Below, one piece after another: positions 1 through 12,200 of a stretch of 64,000 nt of DNA. The notes under the pieces were generated by a model. That model ran no database searches and was not told the DNA's origin. It saw only the letters and a list, made by a program, of their open reading frames with translations. Location: positions 45,530,892-45,594,891 of the forward strand of contig NC_054707.1 of assembly GCF_016097555.1 (NCBI RefSeq), read 5' to 3'. The position numbers and the translations under genes are program-made. Position 1 is the stretch's first letter. Every line of letters starts with the position of its first letter. The DNA comes from Gigantopelta aegis. Its lineage: Eukaryota; Mollusca; Gastropoda; Neomphalida; Peltospiridae.

Positions 1-69
1 TATTAATTATTTTCTGTAACAATTTACATATATAGTAATTATCTTCTATAGCAGTCTGCATACATATTA

Positions 70-110
<41 letters not shown>

Positions 111-260
111 TAATTATCTCCTGTAACAGTCTGCAATCTATATTATATTGTTTTTATAATGTACATGTATAATAAATGTATAATAAAAGTAATACTTTGT
201 CTCATTATGACACAAAACATTGTATTAATTATCTTTTGTAGCCTCTATTAGAAACATACT
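1..260. repeat. Degenerate ~32 bp minisatellite with CA microsatellite
   Basis: Several copies of a unit containing ATTAATTATCTTCTGTA and GCAGTCTGCATA are visible, interrupted by a (CA)n run at about 72-107. The same unit recurs at 24941-25035, across the stop codon of the GH105 gene. The region may therefore be the 3' flank of an upstream paralogue that lies outside the window; this is inference. Confidence 0.6.
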
Positions 261-1480
261 GATCTGCCCTTGATTTGCATAGCATTAAGCGGCCCTATCA
301 ACCACTAAATTACTTTCTGCGCGTTCAAGCTCCAGTCGCTTGCAACAAGGGCCCTTTGTTACTACTGAATCGTGGAGTAGTCGTCGATTTGTTCTTTTAT
401 TTTTTTACCTTAATACAATTTCCTATATCTATTATTGTTTCAATGTTTGTCACATTGTGCGCAATCTCCTTCTTTTACAGAAAAGGAAATGTACAATATT
501 TGTTAGGGTCAACAGAAATACTTATGACCACGTCTTGGAAAGACCAAGAAAAAGAGGCTCATTGACTCGTTAAAAGGACAATTTTAAAATGTTTTGATAT
601 TTGCAATTAACATGAATGCGTTTATTTATATATCACTGTGACGAATGGAAGTGTTCACTAATTTGACTAAATGACTAGCTGCGATTTTCTGTACCGCTAG
701 CTGCATTATTAACTACGACCTATGCAGTAGTTAATAATGAAACTAACTATACAGAAAATATAAAAGTATCAATTTCTGCACAAACTGACCTTGGCTCGTT
801 TGTTTCAGTTTCAATATTTTTCAAGATGGCTGAACATGGGTGCCTTTAAATGGTTTGAAATTCCTTCTGACACAGTTTCCAGCCATTTCTAAGCCTGATT
901 TTGGCAACTGTCATAATAGATGATGAGGCAAAGCTGAAATCCGCAAATTTTGAGCTCGACCCAAAATCGGTGACCTTTTGACCTCTGACTACCTACGTTT
1001 GAGGTTCGTTTGCATATTATGATACGTAGTCGTGAGAGGGATTCACAACACACATATTGAGTGCTGGATTCCTATGATAGGATGATTCTACGGAAAGTTA
1101 TTCTAAATTACGTTTTGCCTACCCCCAAAATTTGTTTTAGGGTGAAAACAACAGAAAGCTACTCGATACGGAAGGCTATCACATCATTTTATTATCTACA
1201 TGCATAGACCTATCAAAATAACCCTATAAGCCTGTGTGCCTCTGGGTGGTACCAAATTCTGGTCTGGCCCATGGACTAATAATTTTCAGTGGAATTAACA
1301 CAGGTAACAAATCGTACATCATAACGTATATTAAATTTAATTTAATACTGACGATGCAATTAAATGCATTATTGGTGAAAATACGCAAACAAATCGGAAC
1401 AGCGAGTCCAGTGTCATTGTCAGACAAGGTGTAACGGACACAGTGTAACGGATACAATTACATATGTAATTTAATAGTTA
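261..1480. other. AT-rich stretch without a recognisable gene
   Basis: Short ORFs here lack coding character and have no splice context that links them. A small segment around 1236-1290 (GGTACCAAAT...CATGGACTAAT) resembles 58727-58765, so it is probably a dispersed repeat fragment. I see nothing else. Confidence 0.5.
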
Positions 1481-1484
1481 CGAT

Positions 1485-1594
1485 CAACTTTCTATCTATC
1501 TATCTATCTATTTATATCTATATCTATATCTATATTAGAGAGCAATCAACATAAATACACATCACGCAGTCTAGTAATGGACACAATTTTACAC

Positions 1595-1633
<39 letters not shown>
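1485..1633. repeat. TCTA and TA microsatellites
   Basis: A (CTAT)n/(ATCTAT)n run at about 1490-1530 and a (TA)n run at about 1596-1633. From here to about 2520 I see no gene; 2440-2500 is GT/GC-rich simple sequence. Confidence 0.9.
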
Positions 1634-1634
<1 letters not shown>

Positions 1635-2527
1635 TATGCACTAATTACCAGCAAATAATATCTATCTAGTCGGAAAGCACCATGATAAACAACGTTTTGC
1701 TCACATAGTTGCCAGGATGGATCCTTGAAATAGTCTGCGACGTAGGAAAATGCTTATTAAATACGTGTTACGGTAGGTTTTGATAATATATTTATTTTGC
1801 TACGAATTATAACTCTAAAAAGATAAGTTCTAGCAGATGCACGTACGTAATTGTTTTTAAGATACGGTAATAAACAAAATACGTTACACAACCACTTCTT
1901 TGAAAATGTGTATGCAGATGTCTGAAAATTATGTGATGTAAATATACAATGGAATTATTGTTAATAGTGTCGCTTTGCATTGTGCTAATATAAATCGATG
2001 TCCTTTGGTTTGCTATAAATATGCAAGAGTTAAAAGTATAAACCTGAAATGTAAAAAAAAGAAAACCCACAGAAAAACGAAACGCAAACAACTTTGAATA
2101 ATAACGTTATATATTCAACATGTTTCAAATATCCCAATATAAACACGCCAAATGTAATTAAACTATCATATTCGTGTTAAATATATTGGGAAAACCTGTT
2201 ATCACACATTAACAAATAATAGACATTTTATTAAAAGTAACGCATTTCGCTCTAAACAAATTCCCCCTTGATTAAAATAACCATATCTTTTGTTGGTATA
2301 TATTTGGTATCTCACAATGTTTGATAAAGGACCTACAATGCATACACAGCTAAATGAACATAATTTAGAAAAATGTTTTAAAGAAGTACGTTTTTCAAAA
2401 TTTCTCTCGTCAAAAATTAACAATGTATGCGTGTTTGCCCATATGTGTGTATATAGATGCGTGCGCGCTCGTGCGTGCGTGTGTTTGTGTGTGCCTGCTC
2501 GTTATCAAGCTTGTGTACAGAGTTTAA

Positions 2528-2908
2528 AGGGACATTCCTGAGTTTGCTGCATTGTAAGATGATTCCGACTAAAAAAAAAATCTACGATTAAACTTACATA
2601 TTAAATATATTGTCTTGTTTAGAATATCATTGTCTGTATATTCAATGTGTTTCTGGTCGTCTTAATATTTGTAAGAAGCCCAAACTGGATTTTGTCTTCA
2701 AATTATTTCGTACGTACGAAAAAATATATTTTAGGAAATAAAATCAAATTTAACCTAGTATAAATATTAGAACGATCAGAAACACGTTTAATATACAGCC
2801 ACTAATATATTATGAAGAAAAATATATTTGATATGTAATTACAATCGTTAAAAAGTCTCTGTTAGTCGATAACATTTTAATACTTGCAGTAAACTCAGGA
2901 ATGTCCCT
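2528..2908. mobile_element. TTAA-flanked MITE with terminal inverted repeats
   Basis: The left end AGGGACATTCCTGAGTTT and right end AAACTCAGGAATGTCCCT are perfect inverted repeats. Each end is bordered by TTAA (2524-2527 and 2909-2912), the target-site signature of piggyBac-type elements. The 381 bp interior has no ORF. It is a non-autonomous element about 300 bp upstream of the GH105 first exon. Confidence 0.8.
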
Positions 2909-3218
2909 TTAACCGAGCCACTGAACATGAGGGTTGCATCATGCAGAAAACGCAGCTGTTGTTGGAGGGAAAGTAATCTGATATGACACATGTTATCCAT
3001 TACCATCTTCAGAACAGGAATGTTCATATCCGGTAAACACAACAAAAATGTTAATCGCGAATCCTTCTACTGTAGTGATGTTAACTGGTTTACACCAGTT
3101 CAAGGACTGACAGCGTGCAGGTAGTACATTAGTAACTGTTTGAGTCCAGCATTTGAAGCAGTGTGTTTCACAGATCAGGACATACTCGTTTTATTCAGTT
3201 TATACGAAATATTTTAAA

Positions 3219-3298
3219 ATGCTGATTTTGCTTTCATGGTGTATAACATTTGCATTACTTGACTGCGTTGAAGGATACACTCCCAAGGAATTTGCCGT
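3219..3298 (+). CDS. GH105 gene exon 1 (signal peptide)
   Basis: ATG at 3219 opens 26 codons plus two bases, then the donor GTAAGT. The peptide begins MLILLSWCITFALL and ends YTPKEFA. The split codon GT|C joins to exon 2 in frame and gives FAVKAGDTM. The ATG is chosen because it is the first in an open frame and gives a sensible secretion signal. Confidence 0.75.
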
Positions 3299-6200
3299 GT
3301 AAGTTACTAATATATTTATTAATACAATATATATTCTGTTCGGTCTTCCCGGTCGTAAAATATATTTCACTAATTTAAACACAGAATCAGAAATACCAGA
3401 GGCGAATCGGGGGGGGGGGGGGGGGGGGGGTGCTCCCCTAAAAAAAATTACGATCCCCTCCAAAACTCCCCCAAAGTTCCATTTGCATTCCGCCTCATGC
3501 CATAACGATAATAAACCAACACTATTTGTAATATCGATAAACCTTTTTAGAATTATTTTCCAGAGTACTTTTAGTTATTTTGTTACTACTACAGAATCGA
3601 TTTTTATGTGTCCGTATTCCGTGTGAATACGGACACATAAAAATCGATTCTGTAATTATCCATTGCTGTGAACGAAGAGGTTTTGATAACCGCGCCTTTG
3701 CCCGTCAAAAAACCGAACACATGAAAAATAGCCTTACAATAATAATCAACTGTGAATTTCGTTTGATAATCAGGCGCGTGTTCAGGACTGTATAGGGGGT
3801 CTAGACTCAATCTAATTAAAGTTAGCTCCACTATTACATGTGGATCTAACAGCAGCCCGTTGGAGCTCATGTCCAGTTGACCTTTCATTCGACCAATCAA
3901 AACCTTACTTGCAAAATCATGCCAGTGATTTAAAAGGAATTTGAAAACATTCGGGATTATGCCGAGGGTATACGAAATGATTCGGATGAATTACGAAGTA
4001 TGCCGGAAACTAATTTCAAGATAAAATTATACATAAAATTCGTTTTAAGACGGAAAAACACGCGTAATGGTATAGCCATAAAATCTGTTTATACTAGTAT
4101 ACAATCCAGAGTTTATTACTGCACTGCAAGTTCGCCTATTACATAAATAGTCTCGCCCGATATTTTTAGAATTTGTATGCTTCCGAATAACGCTATAAAC
4201 GGCGAAGTGTAATTGGTCGATATTTGAATTGTTATTTATAGATGAAATGTCACCTGGATGTGGGAGTCCACGCAATGCTGTTAGATCTACCAGAGTAGAC
4301 CCAGTAGAGCTAATTAATCAGATTGGTCTAGACTGTGGCGACCGACGTATATAGGGGACGGTGGGGGGGGGGGGGGGAGGGAAAACGAGACTGGCTCCCC
4401 CTGAAAAAATATTGAAAAACAAAAACGAAAATTTGCTTCAGCGGAGTGGGATTTCGACTCCTGAAAATCTACCTCCCACCACGCGCCTGGTAATGTCAAG
4501 TTTATGTGATGACGTGAGGCGGATATGAACGAATATTGTGCACTTTGTGATAGAATTGTGCTACTTTGCGATAGAAGTGTGCCACTTTGCATGCATATAG
4601 TACTTGGGTCTGGATATGTTTAGATATAGTGCCAACTGAACAACACCCCCTAAGTGCCTGTATCGCCATCTAGTGATAAAGCGTATTTGGTATAATGCCA
4701 ACATGAACGGGTTTTTTGTTTGACGCACTGGTAGCGTCTTTACGCTTTGCCACCAAAATTGCCTAAATTGATCCATTTATATACATAATTATATTATATT
4801 CTTGATGAACTGAAGTTAAGAAATGTTTAGTAATACTAATATTTAAAATGTAGCATAAAATGAGCACACATATTTACAATTTGACTTTGGGTTACATATC
4901 TAACACATCATGCATAGTTTGATCTAAATGGACGACGAAACTAAAGTAAAGTAAAGTTTGTTTTATTTAACGACGCCACTAGAGCACATTGATTTTGTTA
5001 TCTTATCATCGGCTATTGGACGTCAAACACATGGTCATTCTGACACTGTTTTTTTAGAGAAAACCCAATATCGCCACATAGGCTACTCTTTTACGACAGG
5101 CAGCAATGGATCTTTTATTTGCGCTTCCCACAGGCAGGATAGCACAAACCATGGAGTTTGTGGAACCAGTTATGGATCACTGGTCGGTACAAGTGGTTTA
5201 CACCTACCCATTGAGCTTTGCGGAGCACTTACTCGGGGTTTGGAGTCGGTATCTGGATTAAAAATCCCATACCTCGACTGAGATCCGAACCCAATACCTA
5301 CCAGCCTGTAGACCGATGGCCTAACCACGATGCCACCGTGGCCGGTAAATGGACGACGAAAACACAGCACACTCAGTATTACATATTTAGTTGGGTTTTT
5401 TTTTTTTTCATGTCTACAACAGTTTATAAATATACATTTTTAACAACTCATATTTATTTGATTGCATACTTAATAAGGTATACAATTAATAAACAAGGTG
5501 GAAACTATGATCTGTATATAGAGGCCATTTCATGTTGTTTTTTCGAATACGATTTTCATGTCAACGAGTGATGTGTGAAAACAATATTTATACGACTTGC
5601 GAAGCAATGAGTTAAAATGTGGTTTTCACACATCACGAGTTGCGAAGCAATGAGTTAAAATGTGGTTTTCACACATCACGAGTTGCGAAGCAATGAGTTA
5701 AAATGTGGTTTTCACACATCACGAGTTGTGAAGCAACGAGTTAAAATGTGGTTTTCACACATCACGAGTTGACATAAAAATCATATTCGAAAAACACCAT
5801 GAAATTGTCTGTTTACTATATACATCTTTCCTAATTTTTGACAATATCATTCGCTTTTTGTTAAAGTTACATTCTCTGGTTACCATATGATAATATCATG
5901 CACAAATATGAAATACAAGTTCAACTGCACTTTTAAAAAAATCGTGTGTGTTCGCTATGAACGGAGAACGTCAAAAGTATACGCTAGATTCGTCGCCTGT
6001 GCGGCCATTGCTCGGCAAACCACAAACGACAGCCTGTTGTCAATTTCAGTGAACAGGTGCGTTTGCGGATTTGAAATTGTAGGGTTCGTCTCAAAAAAAT
6101 GAAATGAGAATTCTTGTGCAGTATAAAGAACGTTCGGTTAAGGATACGTACTATTCTTTCGTTAAACCGGTTTTGATCTTGACAATCGTACCTTCTTATT

Positions 6201-9200
6201 TAAAAATTAATATTTTATAAAGTGTTAGTAGAACTTTCAAAGGTTAGTTTGTATAACACTTTTATCATGTATATATTTTTAATAAAATATACTAAAGTAG
6301 AAAATGACCGTTTTCACTTTTTAATTTTACGTGTGGTAAAATCGACAAATTCAAATAAATATTATTTCGTTTGGAAAGGGTAAAGTTAGTTTGTTTTGTT
6401 TAATGACATCAGTGTTAGAGCATATTGATTTAATAATCATCTGCTTTTGGATGCCAAACGTTTGGCAATTTTGACATATAATCTAAGAGAGGAAACGGGC
6501 GCACGTGCGGGGGGGGGGGGGGGGGGGGGGGGTATTGGGGGTCGAAACCCTTCCCTCACCAAGATAAAAAAAATAATTGAAACATATTTTCTGGGGGAAC
6601 ATGGCCCAATATAAACTTCGCTCAACGCAGTCTATAACCCGCAATCCGTTACATTTTAAAAATATTTTTATATTATTATTTTTTTAGCAAGGGATCATTT
6701 ATATGTACCATCCCACAGACAGGATATCACATACCATGGCCTTTTATATACCAATCATGGCGCACTGGCTGGAACAATCCCGCCGATGGGGATCGATCCT
6801 AGACCGACCGCGCATTTAAAAAACACACAATTTTTTCAGGTCTAAGTAATGAATAGAAATAACATATAGTCTTCATAAATGTTACGTATATCGAACATAC
6901 CGCACTCTTCCTCTATCCCTAGAGCGTTGCGTAATTATTAACACCCCCTTACATGTAACGCGTATACCAACCGCTGGTCACTGTCAAAATTTCAAGGCAA
7001 ATCCCCCACCGACCCCTGGAAAGGTATTGTATCATACATCTATGGATATAAATATATTTTGGAGGTATGAGACGACCCCTCAATCAAGACAGTTAAATTC
7101 GTTCAAAGATTGGGGTAGTGATGGGTATGATGCCTTATTTCCATTTCGACGTAGACGAATTACAAGATGCCAAGACTAAGCCTGTCGATTCGAAACATTG
7201 CAATAGGCCGCCTCCAGTTAGGTGAATCGCAGTCAGCAGTCGCACGCTACATGAACGTCCATCAGTGCACCATTTCACGTCTCTGGGACAGGTACTAGCA
7301 GTTTCAATCAGCTCAAGACCGGACCAGAAGTGGAAGACCTCGGGTAACAACTGCAGCACAAGATCACTACATCCGGGTTCTGCACAGCAACGAACACTGC
7401 TGGACGCATACCTGGTTTGAGAAGGGTGTCTGCACAAACCATCCGGAATTGACTTCGAGAAGCTGCCTAACGGGCTAGGAGACCGTATGTTGGCCCCGTC
7501 CTGTAACGTCAACATCGACATTTACGTCGTCGCTGGTACACAAATGTACAGGGGTGGAACTTGGGAAACTGGCGGCGAGTATGGTTCAGCGACGAGTCAC
7601 GTTTCCTTCTACAGCGACGTGATGGACGACAACGTATTTACAGACGCCGCAATGAACGTTTTGCCAACAACTGCGTCGCCCAAGTTGACAGATTCGGTGG
7701 AGGGAGTGTCATGATGTTGGGAGCCATCTCATACACCGGCAGAAGTGAACTTGTGTTCGTACAAGGCAACCTGACAGCTGTACGCTACAGGGATGAAATT
7801 CTTCGCCGTCACATGCTTCCCATTTTTGGATCGACAGAGAGAACTCTTTCAGCAGGACAATGCCAGGCCGCATACGGCACGTGTAACAATGGATTTCTTA
7901 CAGAATGAGAACATTAATGTGCTGCCATGACCATCAAGATCGTCAGATCTCAATCCCATTGAACATCTATGGGACAAACTGGACAGACGTGTACGCCAGC
8001 TCGACCCCGAGCCTCAGACGTTTCCGCAACTGTCACATACACTGCAGGAAGAATGGGCTAGGATTCCACGTGCTCGGATTCAGATACTCATTCGGTCTAT
8101 GCCAAGGAGATGTCGCGCATTGATTGCTGCTGCTGGTGGCCACACAAGGTACTGATTTCAGCGCCCTCGTGCGACGCTGTTTGGTGACGAAAACGCCTCC
8201 ACTGCCGTCAGTCCATAGTAAGAACATTGTCACATACTCTTGTCAAATTTGACTGTGATACGATCATAAATAATGAAATTATGCCACTTTGTATTAAAGA
8301 GATAATTCCATGAATATTTCGCCTATGTGTTTCTTTTTTGACAGAGTATATTATCGTAAATGCACTTCATATCCCTTGTTTATAGGTACAGTTGTTTAAA
8401 TTACATTTTTTAAATTTATTTTTCAAATACGATCTAAGTGTAGAGTCGATCGGGGGTACCTCTAACTCATTAGCAAGCTGCTAAGCAACTTGTTTGTGTT
8501 ACGTCGTGCAGTCCAGATGGCACGTAGAATGTTGCAGTTGGCGGGGTTACGACGAGCAATGCGTTTTGATGGATCGTAAGAACCCTTTGGATGTGTTTTC
8601 CGACTTTGAACTTATAAAACGCTATAGATTTTAATGAGTATTACGGATATAGTTGCCGTGGATACTGAACACGAAACAAGACGAAACTGCGCCCTTCTGT
8701 CCTATTAGCAAGTCCTCATAGCTTTGCAATACTATGCGTCTGGGACATTTCATATCATTGTTAGCGATCTTATTTATTTTTCAAATACGATCGGATGCAT
8801 TATGTCAGGTCATAGGGTTTTACGTGTACATTCACAGCAAGCTGTTGTAGCGCACGCCTGCCATGGGTACAGGTGCCGACCTTGGCTCCTCTGTCCAGGA
8901 CAGGAAAGGGGTTGGGGTAGGTGGGAGAGGGGAAAGCCCTCACTGGCAAGTACAATGGAGCACCAGCAGCTCGACCGAGGTCGGTAGCGGTCGCGGGATA
9001 TTTTTGGAGTTATGGAACTTAGGCCAGTGCAGGCGGTCCCTCCTTCACCCACCCCAACCCTTTCCTGTCCTGGACGGAGGAACCTGTTGAGGCCGGTACT
9101 TGTGCACAGGACAGGCGTGCGCTACAACAGCTAGCTCTGAATGTGCACGTTAAACCATTTTCCAATTCCAATCCAATATAGCCTTCGTTAACGAAGGCTG

Positions 9201-12200
9201 GCTATATACACAGCAAACAGGGGCCAAATTCACAAAAGCTTGCTAAGCCTAGTTGTTGCTAAGTGTTATTCATAAAACCCTTCTAATGGTAGCAAGCTTC
9301 TAAGTTGCTTGCTAAGTGTAGAGTCGATCGGGGGTACCTCTAACTCATTAGCAAGCTGCTAAGCAACTTGTTTGTGTTACGTCGTGCAGTCCAGATGGCA
9401 CGTAGAATGTTGCAGTTGGCGGGGTTACGACGAGCAATGCGTTTTGATGGATCGTAAGAACCCTTTGGATGTGTTTTCCGACTTTGAACTTATAAAACGC
9501 TATAGATTTTAATGAGTATTACGGATATAGTTGCCGTGGATACTGAACACGAAACAAGACGAAACTGCGCCCTTCTGTCCTATTAGCAAGTCCTCATAGC
9601 TTTGCAATACTATGCGTCTGGGACATTTCATATCATTGTTAGCGATCTTCTACATATATCACAATCTACAGCTTGCAGATCGATCCACCGTGTATCCACT
9701 TCCCTAGCACAGAAGATAGATGACTTTGTGAAATTTCCAAATAACGCCGAGACTTAAAGAATTAAGGACGAGCTTTTCCAAATAGGACAGTTCCCTCGTG
9801 TTATCGGATGTGTAGATGGCACACATCTTTCTGGGGTGCGTCGAGTGTATCTTTAAATTCCTCGTACTTTTGCGCCGAAAATAAATTTTCATTTTGCGAA
9901 TAATTCGACTTTCTGCTTTTTTTTTTTTGCTACATTTAATTCACAACTCATATCGAATGTTCAATAAAGATGTAATTATTATCCTATCACAAAATTACCA
10001 ACATTACATTTGAAATGGACATGTGTGTAAATAAATTGACATGGTGTTGTCAAGGATTGGACGTGTGCCAATATACTTATCAGGCAACTATGAAGCAGCA
10101 TGTTTAACATGGTTTTATAAAATCATATTATGGGTGTCCACGTTGTTTATTGGTCAGAATCTCGAGCCTTGATCAATTGTCAGTGCGCTTATTTCCCGCG
10201 CCGATTTATTCGGATTTACGATGTCGGCGAGAAACACGAGCGGACCAGACAAAATCTCACTCCTTGCAAACCGGCCTCGGTTCCCTCAAACCGGCCTCGG
10301 TGGCGTCGTGGCAGGCCATCGGTCTACAGGCTGGTAGGTACTGGGTTCGGATCCCAGTCGAGGCATGGGATTTTTAATCCAGATACCGACTCCAAACCCT
10401 GAGCGAGTGCTCCGCAAGGCTCAATGGGTAGGTGTAAACCACTTGCACCGACCAGTGATCCATAACTGGTTCAACAAAGGCCATGGTTTGTGCTATCCTG
10501 CCTGTGGGAAGCGCAAATAAAAGATCCCTTGCTGCTAATCGGAAAGAGTAGCCCATGAAGTGGCGACATTTCTTTCTTTCTTTCCATACACGGCCCCTGT
10601 GCGTGCTGTATCCTCACCGTGGTGCAGGGGTGTAACATTCTCTTTGAGAATGGCCAATACAGCACAATTAAAGTTTTGAGTAAAAGTCTATCTGTGATAT
10701 TTGTATTTTTGCACAGTTCTTTACACTGTTTTTATTTAAATCTTGAATTGTTATATTGATGTTGATCACCACTTTATTTGTTTGCATTACCATAGTTTGA
10801 CACCCAATAGCCGATGTATTTTTCGTGCTGGGGTGTCGTTAAACATTCATTCATTCATTCATTCATTCTATACACGGCGGTCAATATATAAAAGTCAATG
10901 ATACGGCTGTCGTATATATAGCCTCATCACTACGAGTTGGTTTTGCCGTATGTTTTTTTGACTTTTCACAAAAAGAGTTCCAAAATTTAAAAACGAAGCG
11001 TGTCATGGAATTCCCTCGATCGTGGTTCAATTAAAATGTTTTGGATGATATAATAACGATGTTTGGTATGCCAAATGAATGTCATTTCCATTATAATCCA
11101 TATTTAGAGAAATAAGGCCGACTAAATCCGTGACTGAGAGCCTTTTATGAATAATTTGGACGCATTTTTGAACGGTTCGTCGAAATATAAAGGGGAGCTA
11201 CGTAGGGCCTATAGAGGTCATTCTATAGAAAGTGTCACTTTTATGTCCCAGTACAATTTCGTTTTTATTTATATATAGGAAACTAAATTTGTTGTCTTTA
11301 ACGATACCTTATTAATAATATCATCCTGTCATAGCATTCTTTTTCTCTCTGGTAATCAGCTTTGATAGAGATTTTATTCGAGATTAGCGTAAACTGTCAT
11401 TGGTGTTAACTGTCCATAGCATAATAGTATACATAACATGCACTATTAAAATATATAACAGAAGACGTAACACTGAATACCTTTAATGTAATACGTACTG
11501 ATGGCTGACTTACTCACTAAAGAAGGAATCTTGTAAATATTTTCCGTATTCAAAAGATGGTGGGCAATATAAGCTTGTCCCTGGAGATTTATGTCATTGG
11601 TGTTACTATATATACTTATGAGAAAACAAAAGAAACTAAATGCTCTCTGAATCAAACATTCCACCGGTAGATATCGGGCATCGAACTTATTTCTCAAAAA
11701 CATCAGACATATGAACAGTTGTGAATAGTTTTCTTTAAATGTCATGAATGTGTTGTCAAAATATAAAAGTAGGTTTATTCACTGCCATTGGTGTTACGAT
11801 CGTATTTATGTAATGGTTAATAATTTTAAAAAAACGTTTTGCATGTTATTGTAGACATCGTATGTCTGCTACAGCATGCACTTTTTAAGTTTTCTTAACT
11901 GTTTCTTTAGAGAGTATGAATTAATTATGCACTTATTTGTCATTGGTGTTACCTGTCATCGGTGTTACCAGATACTGAGCAACACCAATGACCATTAGTA
12001 ACACCAATGAAAATGCGTTTGAATAAGATGCCGTTTTCTTCGCTTTGCATATTTTTGAAGATGATTTGAAAATTAAAGGGACTTGTGCAGCATCATAGCT
12101 GCATAATGGCACTTTGGGTCAAATAAATGTTTTGCTGCAATGTAAAGAGTATAGGCCCTATCTTCAACGTCCCTAACTGCGTTATGCTTGGTTCGCGCAA

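Noticed and set aside
275..573. Small genes in overlapping frames
   Set aside because: No domain, no splice context and no similarity to anything I recognise.
7167..8155. Domesticated transposase gene
   Set aside because: Multiple stops and frame changes show plain decay rather than a maintained host gene.
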